Shown: positions 12,701 through 19,800 of the stretch, piece by piece
How positions within the stretch are numbered: the first letter of the stretch is position 1
How the letters are laid out: each line of letters opens with the position of its first letter
NCBI RefSeq assembly: GCF_030867095.1
Contig: NC_081835.1
Coordinates: forward strand, 21,832,501-21,896,500
Source of the DNA: Alligator mississippiensis
Lineage: Eukaryota; Chordata; Crocodylia; Alligatoridae
Length of the DNA: 64,000 nucleotides
Direction of reading: 5' to 3'
The notes under the pieces: generated by a model
What the model saw: the letters and a program-made list of their open reading frames with translations, nothing else
The model's database searches: none
What the model was told of the DNA's origin: nothing
Made by a program: the position numbers and the translations under genes

Positions 12701-15700
12701 GGTGAGTGCCGTGCTCTGCATCGCCCAGGGCTTGGCTTGTTTGCACTCACCCCATCCCCGGGAGCAGCCCCAGGAGCAGCTAATACCAGCTGCCTGCACC
12801 AGGGCACGTTGCAGCCCAGAGGCTGCAGGCAGCTGGTGATGGATGCTCCCGAGACCTGCTCCACAGGAATGGGTGAGTGGGGACTGGCAGAACCCCGGGA
12901 GGGTTGGGGCATGGTACAGCCCAGCTGCTATAAGTAGCTGGTGTCGGCTGCTCCCAGGGCCGAGGTGAGTACCTCACTCCCTCCCTGCCATGGGAACCTA
13001 TCCCTATTTGTTACATTATAAAGTGGGTTCCCTTTATGTGAATTCGATACATGCGTTCCCATAAATCGCATAAATTGAGGGAAACCTGTAACAGAATTTC
13101 ACTTGTTACACTGACCACAACAGTTTCTCTAAATATTTATGGTCAGTGTAACAAGTGAAATTTGAAGTGAACACACCTTGAGGAGATTAACTATGGTATC
13201 TTTGTTCTTAGCTAGAGACCAGGAGTCATTCTTTCACTTACCTTTACTGTGGACTTTGATTTACCCACTGTAAAACAAATAAAAAAGCCCATTAAAACAG
13301 TGTTAAATAACTGAAATCCACACCTTGTACATTTAGTCTCAATAGGCATAAAAATCTGTTATCTTGCCTGATCTCCTGTGGAATGCATTTCCCAACCTTT
13401 TTCACCCTGTGGCACACATACATGGCCTCCTCTGCCCCACCAGCCAAGTGGGGGGAGGGGGGGGGGCAGGGAGTGGCCGAACACAGCAGAGCAGTGCGGG
13501 GTGGGGAGGTGGGGATCACGTGGCAAGAGGCTGAATGCCGCAGATCAGGGAAGGGGGGTAGCGAGCGGTGGAACGCCGCAGAACAGTGGGAAGGGGGTGA
13601 CGCGGCATTTGAATCACTGGCTGGAGCCACACTCCCCCCATCTGTCTGGCTGCCCACAGCAGCAGCAGGTGGGAGGCATGGCTCCAGCCCAAAATGCCGT
13701 GACATACCTGGATGCGCCTGATGGCACACCAGTGTACTGTGGCACACTGGTTGGGAAACACTGCCATAGACTATCAATAACTTCTCCATCAAGCCCACAC
13801 CATCGGTTCTATTTTTAAAATACTATATTTTTAAAGTGATAAAAAATGGACTACATCCTAGGAAAAAGTATTAAAATGATTACCTGCACTTTTAATTAAA
13901 AAACTGTGTTTTTCAAGTCAAAACTGATCTAGTGCAGCCTCTAATCATTAAATCTAGTCATGTTTTTTCTTTTTAATACTGCTGAACCTAAGATAATGAA
14001 GTCTCTTTCTCTCCCTTGCAGACTGATCAAGTCACCATTTAATCTTTTCTTGGATAAACAAAATAAGATGGCCTTTTAATCTCAATACAATTTTACTACT
14101 AAAACAATTGAACTATTATAGTTAATAAAAATCCTACCGTATGAAGCCAAAATAAGCCTCGGCTTTCCATCTAGTATTTCAGTTTCAAGCTTTAATCCAT
14201 CTCTGTAAAACAGAAGAATGCTAAAAATAACTTAAAGTGCTTTTCTAATTATATAGATATATTGCAGTAATAAATATAAAACTAAGCAAGGGCTAAATTC
14301 TCTTCTCCATTATGGCAAATGCAAATCAATGGCCCAAATTATTTCTATTCCCTTTTCACACTTGTTCCAACTTCAGATTATTCCTTCTACACAGAGACAA
14401 GCGAGTCTTCTATCTATGAAACAGGAAGTAAACAAATGTGGGACTTGAAGACTTAGGGTTCAATTTCCTGCTCCACTCTCAATTTCCTTTGATACTGGGG
14501 TTCTAATCTCTCTCTGCCTCAATTCTCTGTTTGAAATGGGTACCTCCTCACCTTATAGAACTGGTATAAGGAGGAAGTACATTTAAAAAAAATCAGTTAC
14601 TATAATAATGATGGTCACATTAAAAAAACACCATCGTTTGTGGTATATATAAAGTGCTGTACCTATGCTAAAACTTGCAGCTGTCTCAAAAAAGGTAAAA
14701 TGTATCAATTGTGGATGACCTAAGTCTATGGGTACTCACAGTAATTTATTCAAGTTACTACAAATTACTATTTTTGATATAAATTATGCAAATTTTTATA
14801 AAAGTTAGTGTTTTCAAATTTGCCTCTCACTTCCATGTGCTTAGGTACAGCAGGGTCTGACAGTAATTGAAGAGCGGGAGGATCAGAGGGCAAAGGGGCC
14901 GCATGACCCCTCCCAGATTTATTTTCATTGCTGTAGCAATGGGAGGTGGACAAATTCAGGACAAACCGCCAATAATTAGATTCTATACCTGGAAAATTAT
15001 AACAACTTTATACATTTTCCATATATAGAGTCTAATTATTGGGGAAGTCATCGTATATTTGAGTAAAATATATCACATTTTCTCCTTGTTTCATAATCCT
15101 TGTTTTGTGCTTGCTTAATTTTATATGCCTATATTAAACACTTTATACTTGTAAAAAAAAACAGAAAACCAGAATATACAAGTATTAAAAGCAAGCTATA
15201 TTAATCAGATGCTCTTGGTTTGGGGCCTATCCAAGTTGCGTGGACATCCTTCTATAAATGCATGATGTATCATCACATATGATTTTGGGCCTATTGCAAG
15301 AGTCAGGTATACATGATCTAAGTAGCTTACTATAAAATACATGTTAAACAAAAACATTTTAACTTTTATATCAATTTCAGAACCATAGGTGAGGCATAGG
15401 GGGGGCACGTTCCCCCCTTAAAATTGGCCACTGCCAGCTTCTGCAGGCGGTCGCTGCTCGCCACCCGCCCCCACAGCGGCTGTGTAAAGTCCCTGCTTGC
15501 CGCTCACCCCCCCACCGCCGACACTACTGCTGGCGGTTGCGGGCAGTCTCTGCACGCTGCTGGTGGCTGCAGGCAGTCCCTGCTTGCCACTGCTGACACT
15601 GCTGCCGGCGGCTGTGGGCAGTCCCCGATCGCCACTGTGGTGCCCCCTGTCTCAGGAGGCACTAGTCATTCATGTTCAGAACCATTCAAGACTGTGAGAT

Positions 15701-18370
15701 GGCAATAAATGGAGATCAGTCTTTAGGTGTTTATAGTCCTTATATGGTCTTTAAACCATAACTAAAAAGAAATAAAATGCTTTCATAGTTTTGCAGATCA
15801 CATGCTGCTATGAGAGACTCCTTTGGAAACAAAGGGCATTTTTACACACGCTCCGGATGGGGGGGTACTTTAATTAGAGCAGCTCTCAGAGCTGGTCTAC
15901 TTAAAGCATCTGCAGTGTCTCATGTTTCAGCATCCTAGTGCTTCAAAATGGAGGCAGGGGCACTTTAACTAAAGCTCACCAAATGAGTTTTAAAGCATCC
16001 CTACCACCATTTGAAGTGCAGGGATACTAATATGTGGGATGTGAAGGCTGGTGGAGTGCAGTAATTAGCATGCTGCAGCAGACTTGATTAATCGAGTCTG
16101 CTCTGCCATGCTGTAATTACAGTGCATTAAAGCAGGCTCCCCGCACATGTACAGGAACCCAAATTCAACTCCTACAAGTAATGATGTTATTTTAGAAAGC
16201 CCAAAGCTGTTGGGGATCCTTAGTTTTCCTTAAACAATAAATCCTTCCAGGTTTCACATGCTCCACAAGGCAAGGGTGGAAAAAAGTGTGTGTGTGTGTG
16301 TGTGTGTGTACACACACGTTTTTTTCCTTGCCCTGTGGAGCATGTGGCAGCTAGACTATATTTTTAATCAAAAAATCAGGATTCATAGATTGTAAGGCTG
16401 GAAGGGACCTCGGAAGATCATCGGGTCCAGCCCCCTGCACTAAGCAGGAAAAGACAACTGGGGGTCAGGCAACCCCAGCAAGGTGACTGTCCAGTCTCCT
16501 CTTGAAGATTTCCAGGGTAGGTGATTGCACCACCTCTGGAGGGAGCTTATTCCACAGTCTGGTCACCCTGACTGTGAATATGTTGTTCCTAATGTTGAGC
16601 CTGAATCGATCTTCCAGGAGTTTATGGACAAAAAATCTCCAGTGGGGATTCCCTTTTGCAAGCAACTCAATCCTCTGGGCTGGGAAACGAACCCAGGGCT
16701 GCCACATGGCAGGCAAAAAGCTGTACCACTGAGCTATCAACACCTGGGCATTGACAGCAACTGTATTTATGGGACCAACTGTATAGCTGGGAGAGACAAA
16801 CTTCTGGGACTTCTGAATGCCAGTATGCAATGGTACCAAAAAGCCTGTCTATGTCCCTCCCAATGCTACAGTTGGTCCAATAAGACAGCAGCCACAAAAA
16901 AACCTTCCCCCTCAGATGTTTCCTGGATATTACAAAGGTAACATCACCCCAGCACTGTTATTTCCTATTCCATCTGAAGATCTCAAGGATCATATCTTTT
17001 ATATACAAAAATACAATATGGTGTGTGTGTAAATGATATCATGTTTTGGGGTGTTTCATAAGATTCATAGATTGTAAGGGGCTGGCAGGGACATTGCAAG
17101 ATCATCGGATCCAGCCCCCCTGCATTAGGCAGGAAAGACAACTGGGGGTCAGGTGACCCCAGCAAGGTGACTGTCCAGTCTCCTCTTGAAGATTTCTAGG
17201 GTAAGTGATTGCACCACCTCTGGAGGGAGTTTATTCCACAGTCTGGACACCCTATGAAGTTTTTCCTAGTGTTAAGCCCGAAATGGTCTTCCAGGAGTTT
17301 GTGGCCGTTACTCCTGGTTTTTGCCAAGGGTGCCCTGGTGAACAGTTGTTCGCCAAGCCCTTGATGTATTCTCCTGATGTAGCAGTAAGCTGCTATCAAG
17401 TCCCCTCTCAGCCTTCTCTTTTTTAGGCTGAAGAAACCCAAGTCCCTCAGCCTCTCCTCATATGCTTTGCTGTGCAAGTCCCTAATCATACAGGTGGCTC
17501 TTCTCTGGACTCGCTCAAGCTTTTCCCTGTCCTTGTTTAAGTGCAGCACCCAGAACTGGAAAACTGCTGATTGTAGCCATGTTGGTCTAAGGACATAGGC
17601 AGACAAGGTTCTTTGGGTAAATGTGACATCTTTTATTAGGACAACTAAATAGCTGGAAAAGTTGCTCTTTGCATGCTTGCGGCACAAACACCCATCATCA
17701 GGCAAAGGGAGAGGTAGACCAGCAGTTCACACTAGACTCTCTCACTGCCTGAAGACGGTGTTTGCGCCTGCAAGCGACGTTCCCAACTATTTAGCTGGCC
17801 TAATAAAAGATGTCACATTTCCCCAAAGAACTGCGCCTGATCTAGCTATACACGCACCCACCCTATCGTGGCTTTATCTACAAAACATAGACGATGTCTT
17901 TTTTAGGGTAAAAGTTAAAGCCATATATATAACCTGTGCGTGTATATGTATGTATACGAGGTTCTTTGGGTGAATGTGTTATCTTTTATTAGACCAACTT
18001 AAATAATTGGAAAAAAATTTTAAGCAAGCTTTCAGAGTTTAAAAACCCTTCGTCAGGCTGAGGAAGTCTCTGTGGGTACGTGCACACACTGTGTACGGTG
18101 GCTTTTAACTTGGGCTCCTCCCGCCTCGGACACTCGCGGATGCGCGCAGGGGGCTCCCCGGCCCCGCCGGCCGGCCCACCCCCGGGAAGAGGCGCTGCTC
18201 AGCCGCCCGCGGGCCCGCGTCCGGGCCGCCGCCACCGCTGCGCTTCACGGAGCCGCCCGCGCCCCTGGCAGCCCCGCGCCCGCCCCGCGGCAGCACCGGG
18301 GACAGGGCAGGCTCGGCCGCCGCCCGGCCCGGTGCTGAGAACAGCGCCCGCGGCCCTACCCCACGTTCAT
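639..18370 (-). CDS. CCDC66: CCDC66, 5' half (nine coding exons, continues off left edge)
   Basis: CCDC66 is a microtubule-associated coiled-coil protein of centrosomes, centriolar satellites and primary cilia; loss causes retinal degeneration in dogs. Nine exons were found by reading minus-strand frames bounded by AG acceptors and GT donors. Their phases all agree and they join into 417 codons without a stop. Recognisable family stretches are DGLKLETEILDGK near the N-terminus, SLVCLTQEQLEQILMTV (exon 4), TWKPADMFSTLGERE and KRAQWKKELDEQVALKKK (exons 6-7), SSPDLPAAIRTAFVLG (exon 8) and QQKKWLEELDKQKEEAKLRK (exon 9, start of the charged coiled coil). The C-terminal coiled-coil half lies outside the window. 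The name rests on remembered family sequence rather than a search, but the agreement over several exons makes it close to certain. Confidence 0.95.
771..1120. other. CCDC66 intron 8, part left of the solo LTR
   Basis: AT-rich intron sequence up to the LTR target duplication; nothing recognised. The 638 bases left of exon 9 are likewise plain intron with one T-run near 210. Confidence 0.7.
1126..2573 (+). mobile_element. Solo LTR, 1,448 bp, exact 5-bp target duplication
   Basis: The element begins TGTCGCAGGG and ends CGTGACA. It is flanked on both sides by GATAC (1,121-1,125 and 2,574-2,578), so it is an intact solo LTR in CCDC66 intron 8. The head carries a short inverted repeat around GGGCACCTTGGTGCTC and a TATA-like CTTCATAAAGCC near 1,267. 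From about 1,550 to 2,250 it is a decayed tandem array of 30-40-bp GC-rich units built on GCCCCAGAGAGGGGGC or GCCCAGTGTGGGC. Head, array and tail resemble the LTR at 44,758-46,763, so both belong to one family, probably Ty3/gypsy. No internal coding sequence is present; the small open frames are artefacts of the array. Orientation is inferred from the TATA-like site. Confidence 0.88.
3056..3232 (-). CDS. CCDC66: CCDC66 exon 8
   Basis: A 177-nt, phase 0-0 exon, acceptor TTTGCAG and donor GTAAGA. It encodes 59 residues, serine and threonine rich, ending FSSPDLPAAIRTAFVLG, which joins in frame to exon 9. Confidence 0.94.
3815..4682. mobile_element. MITE with perfect 13-bp TIRs and a GC-rich palindromic core
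   Basis: TTAGGGATGTAAA at 3,815-3,827 is exactly repeated in inverse at 4,670-4,682. AT-rich subterminal arms enclose a GC-rich core whose ends are also inverted: the 14-mer at 3,928-3,941 (CCTTATGTCTTCAC) matches 4,576-4,589 in reverse complement. The termini suggest a hAT-type non-autonomous element, but an 8-bp target duplication was not convincing. The long open frames in the core on both strands follow from its composition. Located in CCDC66 intron 7. Confidence 0.75.
4683..6610. other. CCDC66 introns 6 and 7, sequence around exon 7
   Basis: Apart from exon 7 this is AT-rich intron. One minus-strand frame without stops (about 5,908-6,180) was examined as a possible extra exon; it lacks phase-compatible splice sites for the exon 6 to exon 7 junction. 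Confidence 0.6.
5325..5452 (-). CDS. CCDC66: CCDC66 exon 7
   Basis: A 128-nt exon, acceptor TTTTAAAG and donor GTATGT. It encodes EQVALKKKLKETSEVETKCY and FRGKPGIDKTHLENLQTAYQAQ and ends in phase 0. The start continues the strongly conserved KELDEQVALKKK run from exon 6. Confidence 0.94.
6611..6714 (-). CDS. CCDC66: CCDC66 exon 6
   Basis: A 104-nt exon, acceptor CTTCAG and donor GTATCC. It encodes KNTWKPADMFSTLGEREGDK and then TLLEAKRAQWKKEL, the most easily recognised block of the protein. It ends on G, which with exon 7's AT gives the aspartate of KKELDEQVALKKK. Confidence 0.96.
6863..7034 (-). CDS. CCDC66: CCDC66 exon 5
   Basis: A 172-nt exon with acceptor TTTTGTTAG. The donor consistent with phase is GTAGGT at 6,857-6,862; reading past it would meet a stop (ATG TAG). 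It encodes QAENSAITAIAANQIEEENI and MGLLQKAAEVSSAPHESN, matching the ENIMGL block of the family, and leaves AT to complete isoleucine in exon 6. Confidence 0.92.
7035..7663. repeat. GC-rich repeat-like block in CCDC66 intron 4
   Basis: A GC-rich insert (about 7,225-7,650) with overlapping open frames on both strands and CTGCTTAGCAGGGAG-type words. It is composition-wise a transposon core adjoining the MITE at 7,664. No TIRs established on its left. Confidence 0.4.
7664..7851. mobile_element. Short MITE, inverted ends with GGGACAGACAT
   Basis: The left end GGGACAGACATCGCATAAACC and the reverse complement of the right end agree in GGGACAGACAT and again in an AAACCGG block. Inside are further copies of an AACCGGTTT-like motif. 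It is a typical small foldback in CCDC66 intron 4. The superfamily is not decided because the flanking duplication is unclear. Confidence 0.65.
8525..8960 (-). CDS. CCDC66: CCDC66 exon 4
   Basis: A 436-nt exon, acceptor TTTTAACAG and donor GTAAAG. It starts exactly at an ATG codon (MGNKVKLPKHALK), which is internal here because exons 1-3 read into it in phase. It encodes a basic, low-complexity stretch followed by the conserved ISAEDLRNSLVCLTQEQLEQ segment and ends on the first base of an aspartate codon. The same ATG could serve as an alternative start, but nothing here demands it. Confidence 0.96.
8961..9795. other. CCDC66 intron 3, repeat-free part
   Basis: AT-rich intron; nothing recognised beyond the splice acceptor of exon 4. 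The intron continues to exon 3 at 13,242 with the repeats listed separately. Confidence 0.6.
10206..10244. repeat. Short near-perfect hairpin inside a decayed repeat
   Basis: Arms 10,206-10,223 and 10,227-10,244 pair at 17 of 18 positions around a 3-nt loop. It sits in a GC-richer, repeat-like block (about 9,800-10,500) that also holds a TGTGTGGTAT / ATACCACACA pair (9,829-9,876). This suggests the centre of an old foldback transposon whose ends I could not fix. Confidence 0.5.
10920..11290. repeat. Unclassified repeat with three diverged direct units
   Basis: Three related stretches start near 11,046, 11,141 and 11,172, each of the form TGCCAATCAGTSCTGAGGGG. They lie in a GC-rich block within CCDC66 intron 3. 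No TIRs or coding content were recognised. Confidence 0.4.
11481..11700 (+). mobile_element. tRNA-derived SINE-like element
   Basis: The head resembles a tRNA gene, with an A-box-like TGGCATCGCAGTAAGG and a B-box-like AGTTTGAGGCC about 40 bp apart. A tRNA-unrelated body follows, then an AAGG-type purine tail. Several positions depart from a functional Pol III promoter, so it is an old SINE copy and not a tRNA gene. Confidence 0.5.
11770..12391. repeat. Decayed repeat with CTGGG-AC-CAG words
   Basis: From about 11,900 to 12,200, phrases such as GTCTGGGACCAGATCC, GGGACTGCACCAGCTCTGGG and GGACCTGGGGCTATCAGGGG recur at irregular 30-50-bp intervals, suggesting an eroded minisatellite or LTR array. 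No boundaries found. Confidence 0.35.
12394..13088. mobile_element. MITE with CAGGTTTCCC TIRs and TA target duplication
   Basis: CAGGTTTCCC at the left end and its exact inverse at the right end are each flanked by TA (12,392-12,393 and 13,089-13,090). TA duplication plus CAG-starting ends point to the Tc1/mariner group, perhaps pogo/Tigger-like. Subterminal arms are AT-rich and share ATGTGAATTCG. The core (about 12,540-12,980) is a GC-rich series of hairpin units in which ACCAGCTGCCTGCA alternates with its inverse. It ends about 150 bp from CCDC66 exon 3. Confidence 0.72.
13095..13162. repeat. Perfect 23-bp hairpin with 22-nt loop
   Basis: Arms 13,095-13,117 and 13,140-13,162 are exact reverse complements, separated by a 22-nt AT-rich loop (13,118-13,139). 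In the CCDC66 pre-mRNA this forms a hairpin of pre-miRNA size, 80 nt downstream of the 26-nt exon 3 donor side. It directly abuts the TA end of the preceding MITE but is not part of its TIR. It could be a tiny MITE, a structured intron element or a miRNA-like hairpin. Confidence 0.7.
13242..13267 (-). CDS. CCDC66: CCDC66 exon 3 (26-nt microexon)
   Basis: Acceptor TTTTACAG and donor GTAAGT bracket 26 nt: two bases completing valine, then GKSKSTVK. Both flanking junctions keep frame, and the next exon opens with MGNK as in the family. The exon is very small. A perfect long hairpin lies 80 nt away on its downstream (donor) side in the minus-strand transcript. Confidence 0.9.
13383..13763. mobile_element. 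hAT-type MITE (TTTCCCAACC family)
   Basis: The left end has TTTCCCAACCTTTTTCACCC and the right end the inverse GGTTGGGAAACACTG, with TGTGGCACAC repeated just inside both. These are the usual ends of a common sauropsid hAT MITE family. The interior is purine-rich and GC-rich. The 8-bp duplication is not clear. It lies in intron 2 near exon 3. Confidence 0.65.
14138..14202 (-). CDS. CCDC66: CCDC66 exon 2
   Basis: A 65-nt exon between a TTTTACAG acceptor and a GTAGGA donor, beginning with the A that completes glycine and ending with the first base of a valine codon. It encodes DGLKLETEILDGKPRLILASY, a conserved N-terminal segment of the family. It is separated from exon 1 by a 4.1-kb intron full of repeats. 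Confidence 0.93.
14203..15379. other. CCDC66 intron 1, repeat-free part
   Basis: AT-rich intron upstream of exon 2. No transposon or coding signal recognised. Confidence 0.6.
15380..15695. repeat. GC-rich minisatellite-like repeat
   Basis: An island of GC-rich sequence in AT-rich intron 1, with repeating blocks of about 45-50 bp containing GGCTGCAGGCAGTCCCTGC or close variants. It is bounded by GGGGGGGCACGTTCCCCCC on the left and GTGGTGCCCCCTGTC on the right. It is probably the core of a decayed foldback repeat. Open frames through it follow from codon-like CTG/GCC periodicity and are not genes. Confidence 0.5.
15836..16160. mobile_element. Probable MITE (TTTTACACACG / CACATGTACAGG ends)
   Basis: GGGCATTTTTACACACGCTC on the left and the inverse of GCACATGTACAGGAACCC on the right are loosely related. 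Inside is a palindrome around CAGCAGACTTGATTAATCGA (16,075-16,105). Similar GCATCTACATGTG-type ends occur near 28,331, 33,030 and 50,905. Boundaries are approximate. Confidence 0.45.
16256..16345. repeat. Palindrome with a (GT)n/(AC)n centre
   Basis: Arms 16,256-16,275 and 16,326-16,345 pair at 19 of 20 positions. Between them an A-run and a T-run also pair, and the centre is a GT repeat followed by an AC run. The whole 90 bp can fold on itself, favouring cruciform extrusion and length change. Confidence 0.7.
16381..16678 (-). mobile_element. CR1 LINE 3' end, 5'-truncated
   Basis: Minus-strand copy with the CR1 3' signature GGCTGGAAGGGACCTCGGAA and the last part of ORF2, including VTRLWNKLPPEVVQ. 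It stops abruptly at 16,678, where a tRNA-like sequence on the same strand begins. This is either a truncation point or a head-to-tail fusion. Confidence 0.85.
16679..16750 (-). mobile_element. tRNA-like head joined to the CR1 tail
   Basis: On the minus strand the sequence holds an A-box-like TAGCTCAGTGGTACAG and a B-box-like GGGTTCGTTTCCC at tRNA spacing. The CR1 3' segment continues directly from it. A tRNA head with a LINE-derived tail is the normal make-up of a SINE; with one copy seen, chance adjacency is also possible. It does not make a standard cloverleaf with an acceptor end, so it is not called a tRNA gene. Confidence 0.5.
16755..16900. mobile_element. Decayed inverted pair of Penelope-like termini
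   Basis: ACCAACTGTATAGCTGGGAG near 16,773 faces its inverse ending in CTACAGTTGGTCCAATAA near 16,885. GTTGGTCCAATAA followed by a decayed AAAGAT-type region is characteristic of Penelope-like termini in reptiles. No hammerhead core survives. Confidence 0.4.
17063..17560 (-). mobile_element. CR1 LINE 3' fragment
   Basis: Starts with the CR1 3' signature (ATTCATAGATTGTAAGGG, then GATCATCGGATCCAGCCCC) and carries the C-terminal ORF2 region, including VQRRATCMIRDLHSKAYEER and LGFFSLKKRRLRGDLIAAY. The frame is intact for about 120 codons, then ends against the Penelope-derived palindrome at 17,567. Confidence 0.88.
17567..17845. mobile_element. Penelope-like terminus, inverted pair without internal region
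   Basis: A minus-strand terminus (GACATCTTTTATTAGG, then a hammerhead-like core at 17,671-17,703) faces a plus-strand terminus (core at 17,747-17,775, then CCTAATAAAAGATGTCACAT). Only about 40 bp separate the cores. Both cores carry GCAA where active hammerheads have GAAA, so the two arms probably derive from one source copy. CCDC66 intron 1. Confidence 0.7.
17958..18070 (-). mobile_element. Penelope-like element terminus (solo)
   Basis: On the minus strand: CCTCAGCCTGACGAAGGG, then a hammerhead-type core and GGTCTAATAAAAGATAACAC, the standard terminal sequence of reptile Penelope-like elements. It lies in intron 1, just downstream of the CpG island in the direction of CCDC66 transcription, so it is transcribed with the pre-mRNA. 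Confidence 0.75.
18024..18058 (-). ncRNA. Hammerhead ribozyme-like motif, best-preserved core
   Basis: Minus strand: CTGACGA, then a 7-bp helix II (AGGGTTT with AAACTCT, one G-U pair, TT loop), then GAAA and a GC-TT-GC mini helix III followed by a UH-type site. All invariant core positions are present. Helix I is weak, as expected of minimal Penelope hammerheads, which are thought to work best as dimers. It is in the same orientation as CCDC66. Confidence 0.6.
18360..18370 (-). CDS. CCDC66: CCDC66 exon 1, coding part (M-N-V-G)
   Basis: The ATG is at 18,368-18,370, followed by AAC GTG GG and a GTAGGG donor at 18,354-18,359. Only 11 coding nucleotides precede the intron; the split glycine codon (GG|A) is completed by exon 2. 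The family starts with M-N-L-G-D-G, so M-N-V-G-D-G fits. The exon sits inside the CpG island, as expected for a first exon. The 5'UTR runs toward higher coordinates; its cap site is not determined. Confidence 0.9.
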
Positions 18371-18500
18371 GGCTCGCCGCGCCGCGCCCCGCCGCCGCGC
18401 CGCGGACGCCCGTTGCTGCTAGCGCACAATGAGGCGGCAGGCGATAGGCGCAGCCCGAGCCAATGGGCTGCTCGCGCACTGCGCCGCCGCCGCCACGCGA

Positions 18501-18513
18501 GGCATTGTGGGTA
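18501..18513 (-). promoter_or_regulatory. ZNF143/SBS-like site
   Basis: On the gene strand this reads TACCCACAATGCC, close to the known ZNF143 (Staf) / THAP11 binding sequence of CpG-island promoters. It lies about 130 bp upstream of the ATG, between the CCAAT box and the GC box. Confidence 0.6.
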
Positions 18514-18679
18514 CCGGGGTCGCGCCGCGCTGAGGGGGCGGGGCTTGAGGCGCTGCCCCGGGCGGTTCAAACCGGCCCCCGCCGCGCCCGCAGCAGTGAC
18601 CGCCGCTTCCGGGCGCCCTGCCACGGAGCAGAGCTGCGCCTCGTGCTCCCAGCCAGACAGCGAGTGGGAGCCAAGAAAG

Positions 18680-19800
18680 CCTGCGAAGAGCTGTGTTCCA
18701 GCCGGTCTAATATCCCCGCTACCCAAAGGACCTCGCCTGAAAGCCAAGCTGGCGCTTTCCTCTGGTCTAAATTGGTGTCTAGAGACTGACTGGTTCAGAG
18801 CGGTCTGAGCTTTAGTAGGCAACAACCTGCCTGGGCTGGTGCTGTCCCCATTTTACCTTGTGGCTTGGGGTCTACCATGCTGCTCTGGTCACAAGGCTAC
18901 CTTTAGTTCCCTCCAGGTAAACCGTAAAAACCTCACTGAATCTATATACGTGAACGCTGTGTGCCCCCGGCGGCTGGGGGGCACTGAGCTCCCACACGCA
19001 GCAGCGGTGCTGTGGCGGCAGGAGCGTGGCAGCGGGGAGCTCCCGCAGGCAGCCATGGCGCTGGGTGAGGGCCAACCACCTGCAGGCATCGCTGGCAGTG
19101 TTAGCGGCACCTTTTCACACGGGTTGCACCGCCATGCTCAAGGTGCACATGCACCCGTGTGCACCCCCTACACATTGCCAATGCCTATGTATAGGCAGGG
19201 TTGGCCTGTAATTGGGGCCTCCACAGTCTTGCCTTTTGGACCTGCAGGATTTTTCTGCTTGGGACAAAAATATCAAGTCCAAAATGATGTCAGTGCCTGT
19301 TTTCTCTCTCTCTATTTTCATAGAATCCAGAGTGCAACCCCTCGTCCTGAGGCAGGATCAGCCCTGTCCAAACCATCCTGTACAATACATCATCTAAGCT
19401 CTATGTAAGACTGCTGTCAGCCCAGACAGAACATGGACCTAACACCATAAACCTGCCATATGTAAAGCAGGGGAACTGTGGCAGTGGGTTCAGTGCTTTT
19501 AACTAGTTATTTGATTCTCTTGTGGGAGTCTCTATCCATCCTTATCCACTTGTGTTCAAGGAAAAAAACCTCTTTCCTAAAACCAAAAAATGTGGAGGTA
19601 ACTTGTATGCAGGCTAGATTTATAATTGGAATATTATGGTATCGTTCCTTAAATTACTGGAAAAGGGGGGGATGTTACATCAAATTCATAATACATAAAT
19701 AAACACTGGATTTAGAGTTAAGCAGTTTTCCTCTGGTGAGTAATCCTGCTGTGTTCATTTCCATGGGAATATGGTGCTAAAATTACTAAACCACTTAAAG
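18680..19800. other. Upstream flank of CCDC66, no gene recognised
   Basis: The sequence falls from GC-rich to AT-rich. A second, smaller GC-rich block (about 18,955-19,190) has short open frames on both strands, including a plus-strand frame at 18,839-19,408, but no splice or protein-family support. I see no coding gene. Confidence 0.6.

Larger units (their letters stand above)
18100..18680. promoter_or_regulatory. CpG-island promoter of CCDC66
   Basis: A CpG-dense, GC-rich block covers the first coding exon and its upstream side, in sharp contrast to the AT-rich flanks. Upstream of the minus-strand gene it contains an inverted CCAAT box (18,458-18,466), a ZNF143/SBS-like site (18,501-18,513) and a GC box (18,534-18,543), with no evident TATA box: the usual layout of a housekeeping, often bidirectional promoter. 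No plus-strand coding exon could be recognised beyond it, so any divergent transcript would be non-coding or spliced far away. Confidence 0.85.

Noticed and set aside
16679..16750. Functional tRNA gene
   Set aside because: A- and B-box-like words are present, but there is no convincing acceptor stem or terminator and it runs directly into CR1 sequence; it is a SINE-type head.
18080..18808. 242-codon plus-strand frame across the CpG island
   Set aside because: It overlaps CCDC66 exon 1 antisense and is made of CpG-rich low-complexity codons; typical of stop-poor GC-rich DNA.
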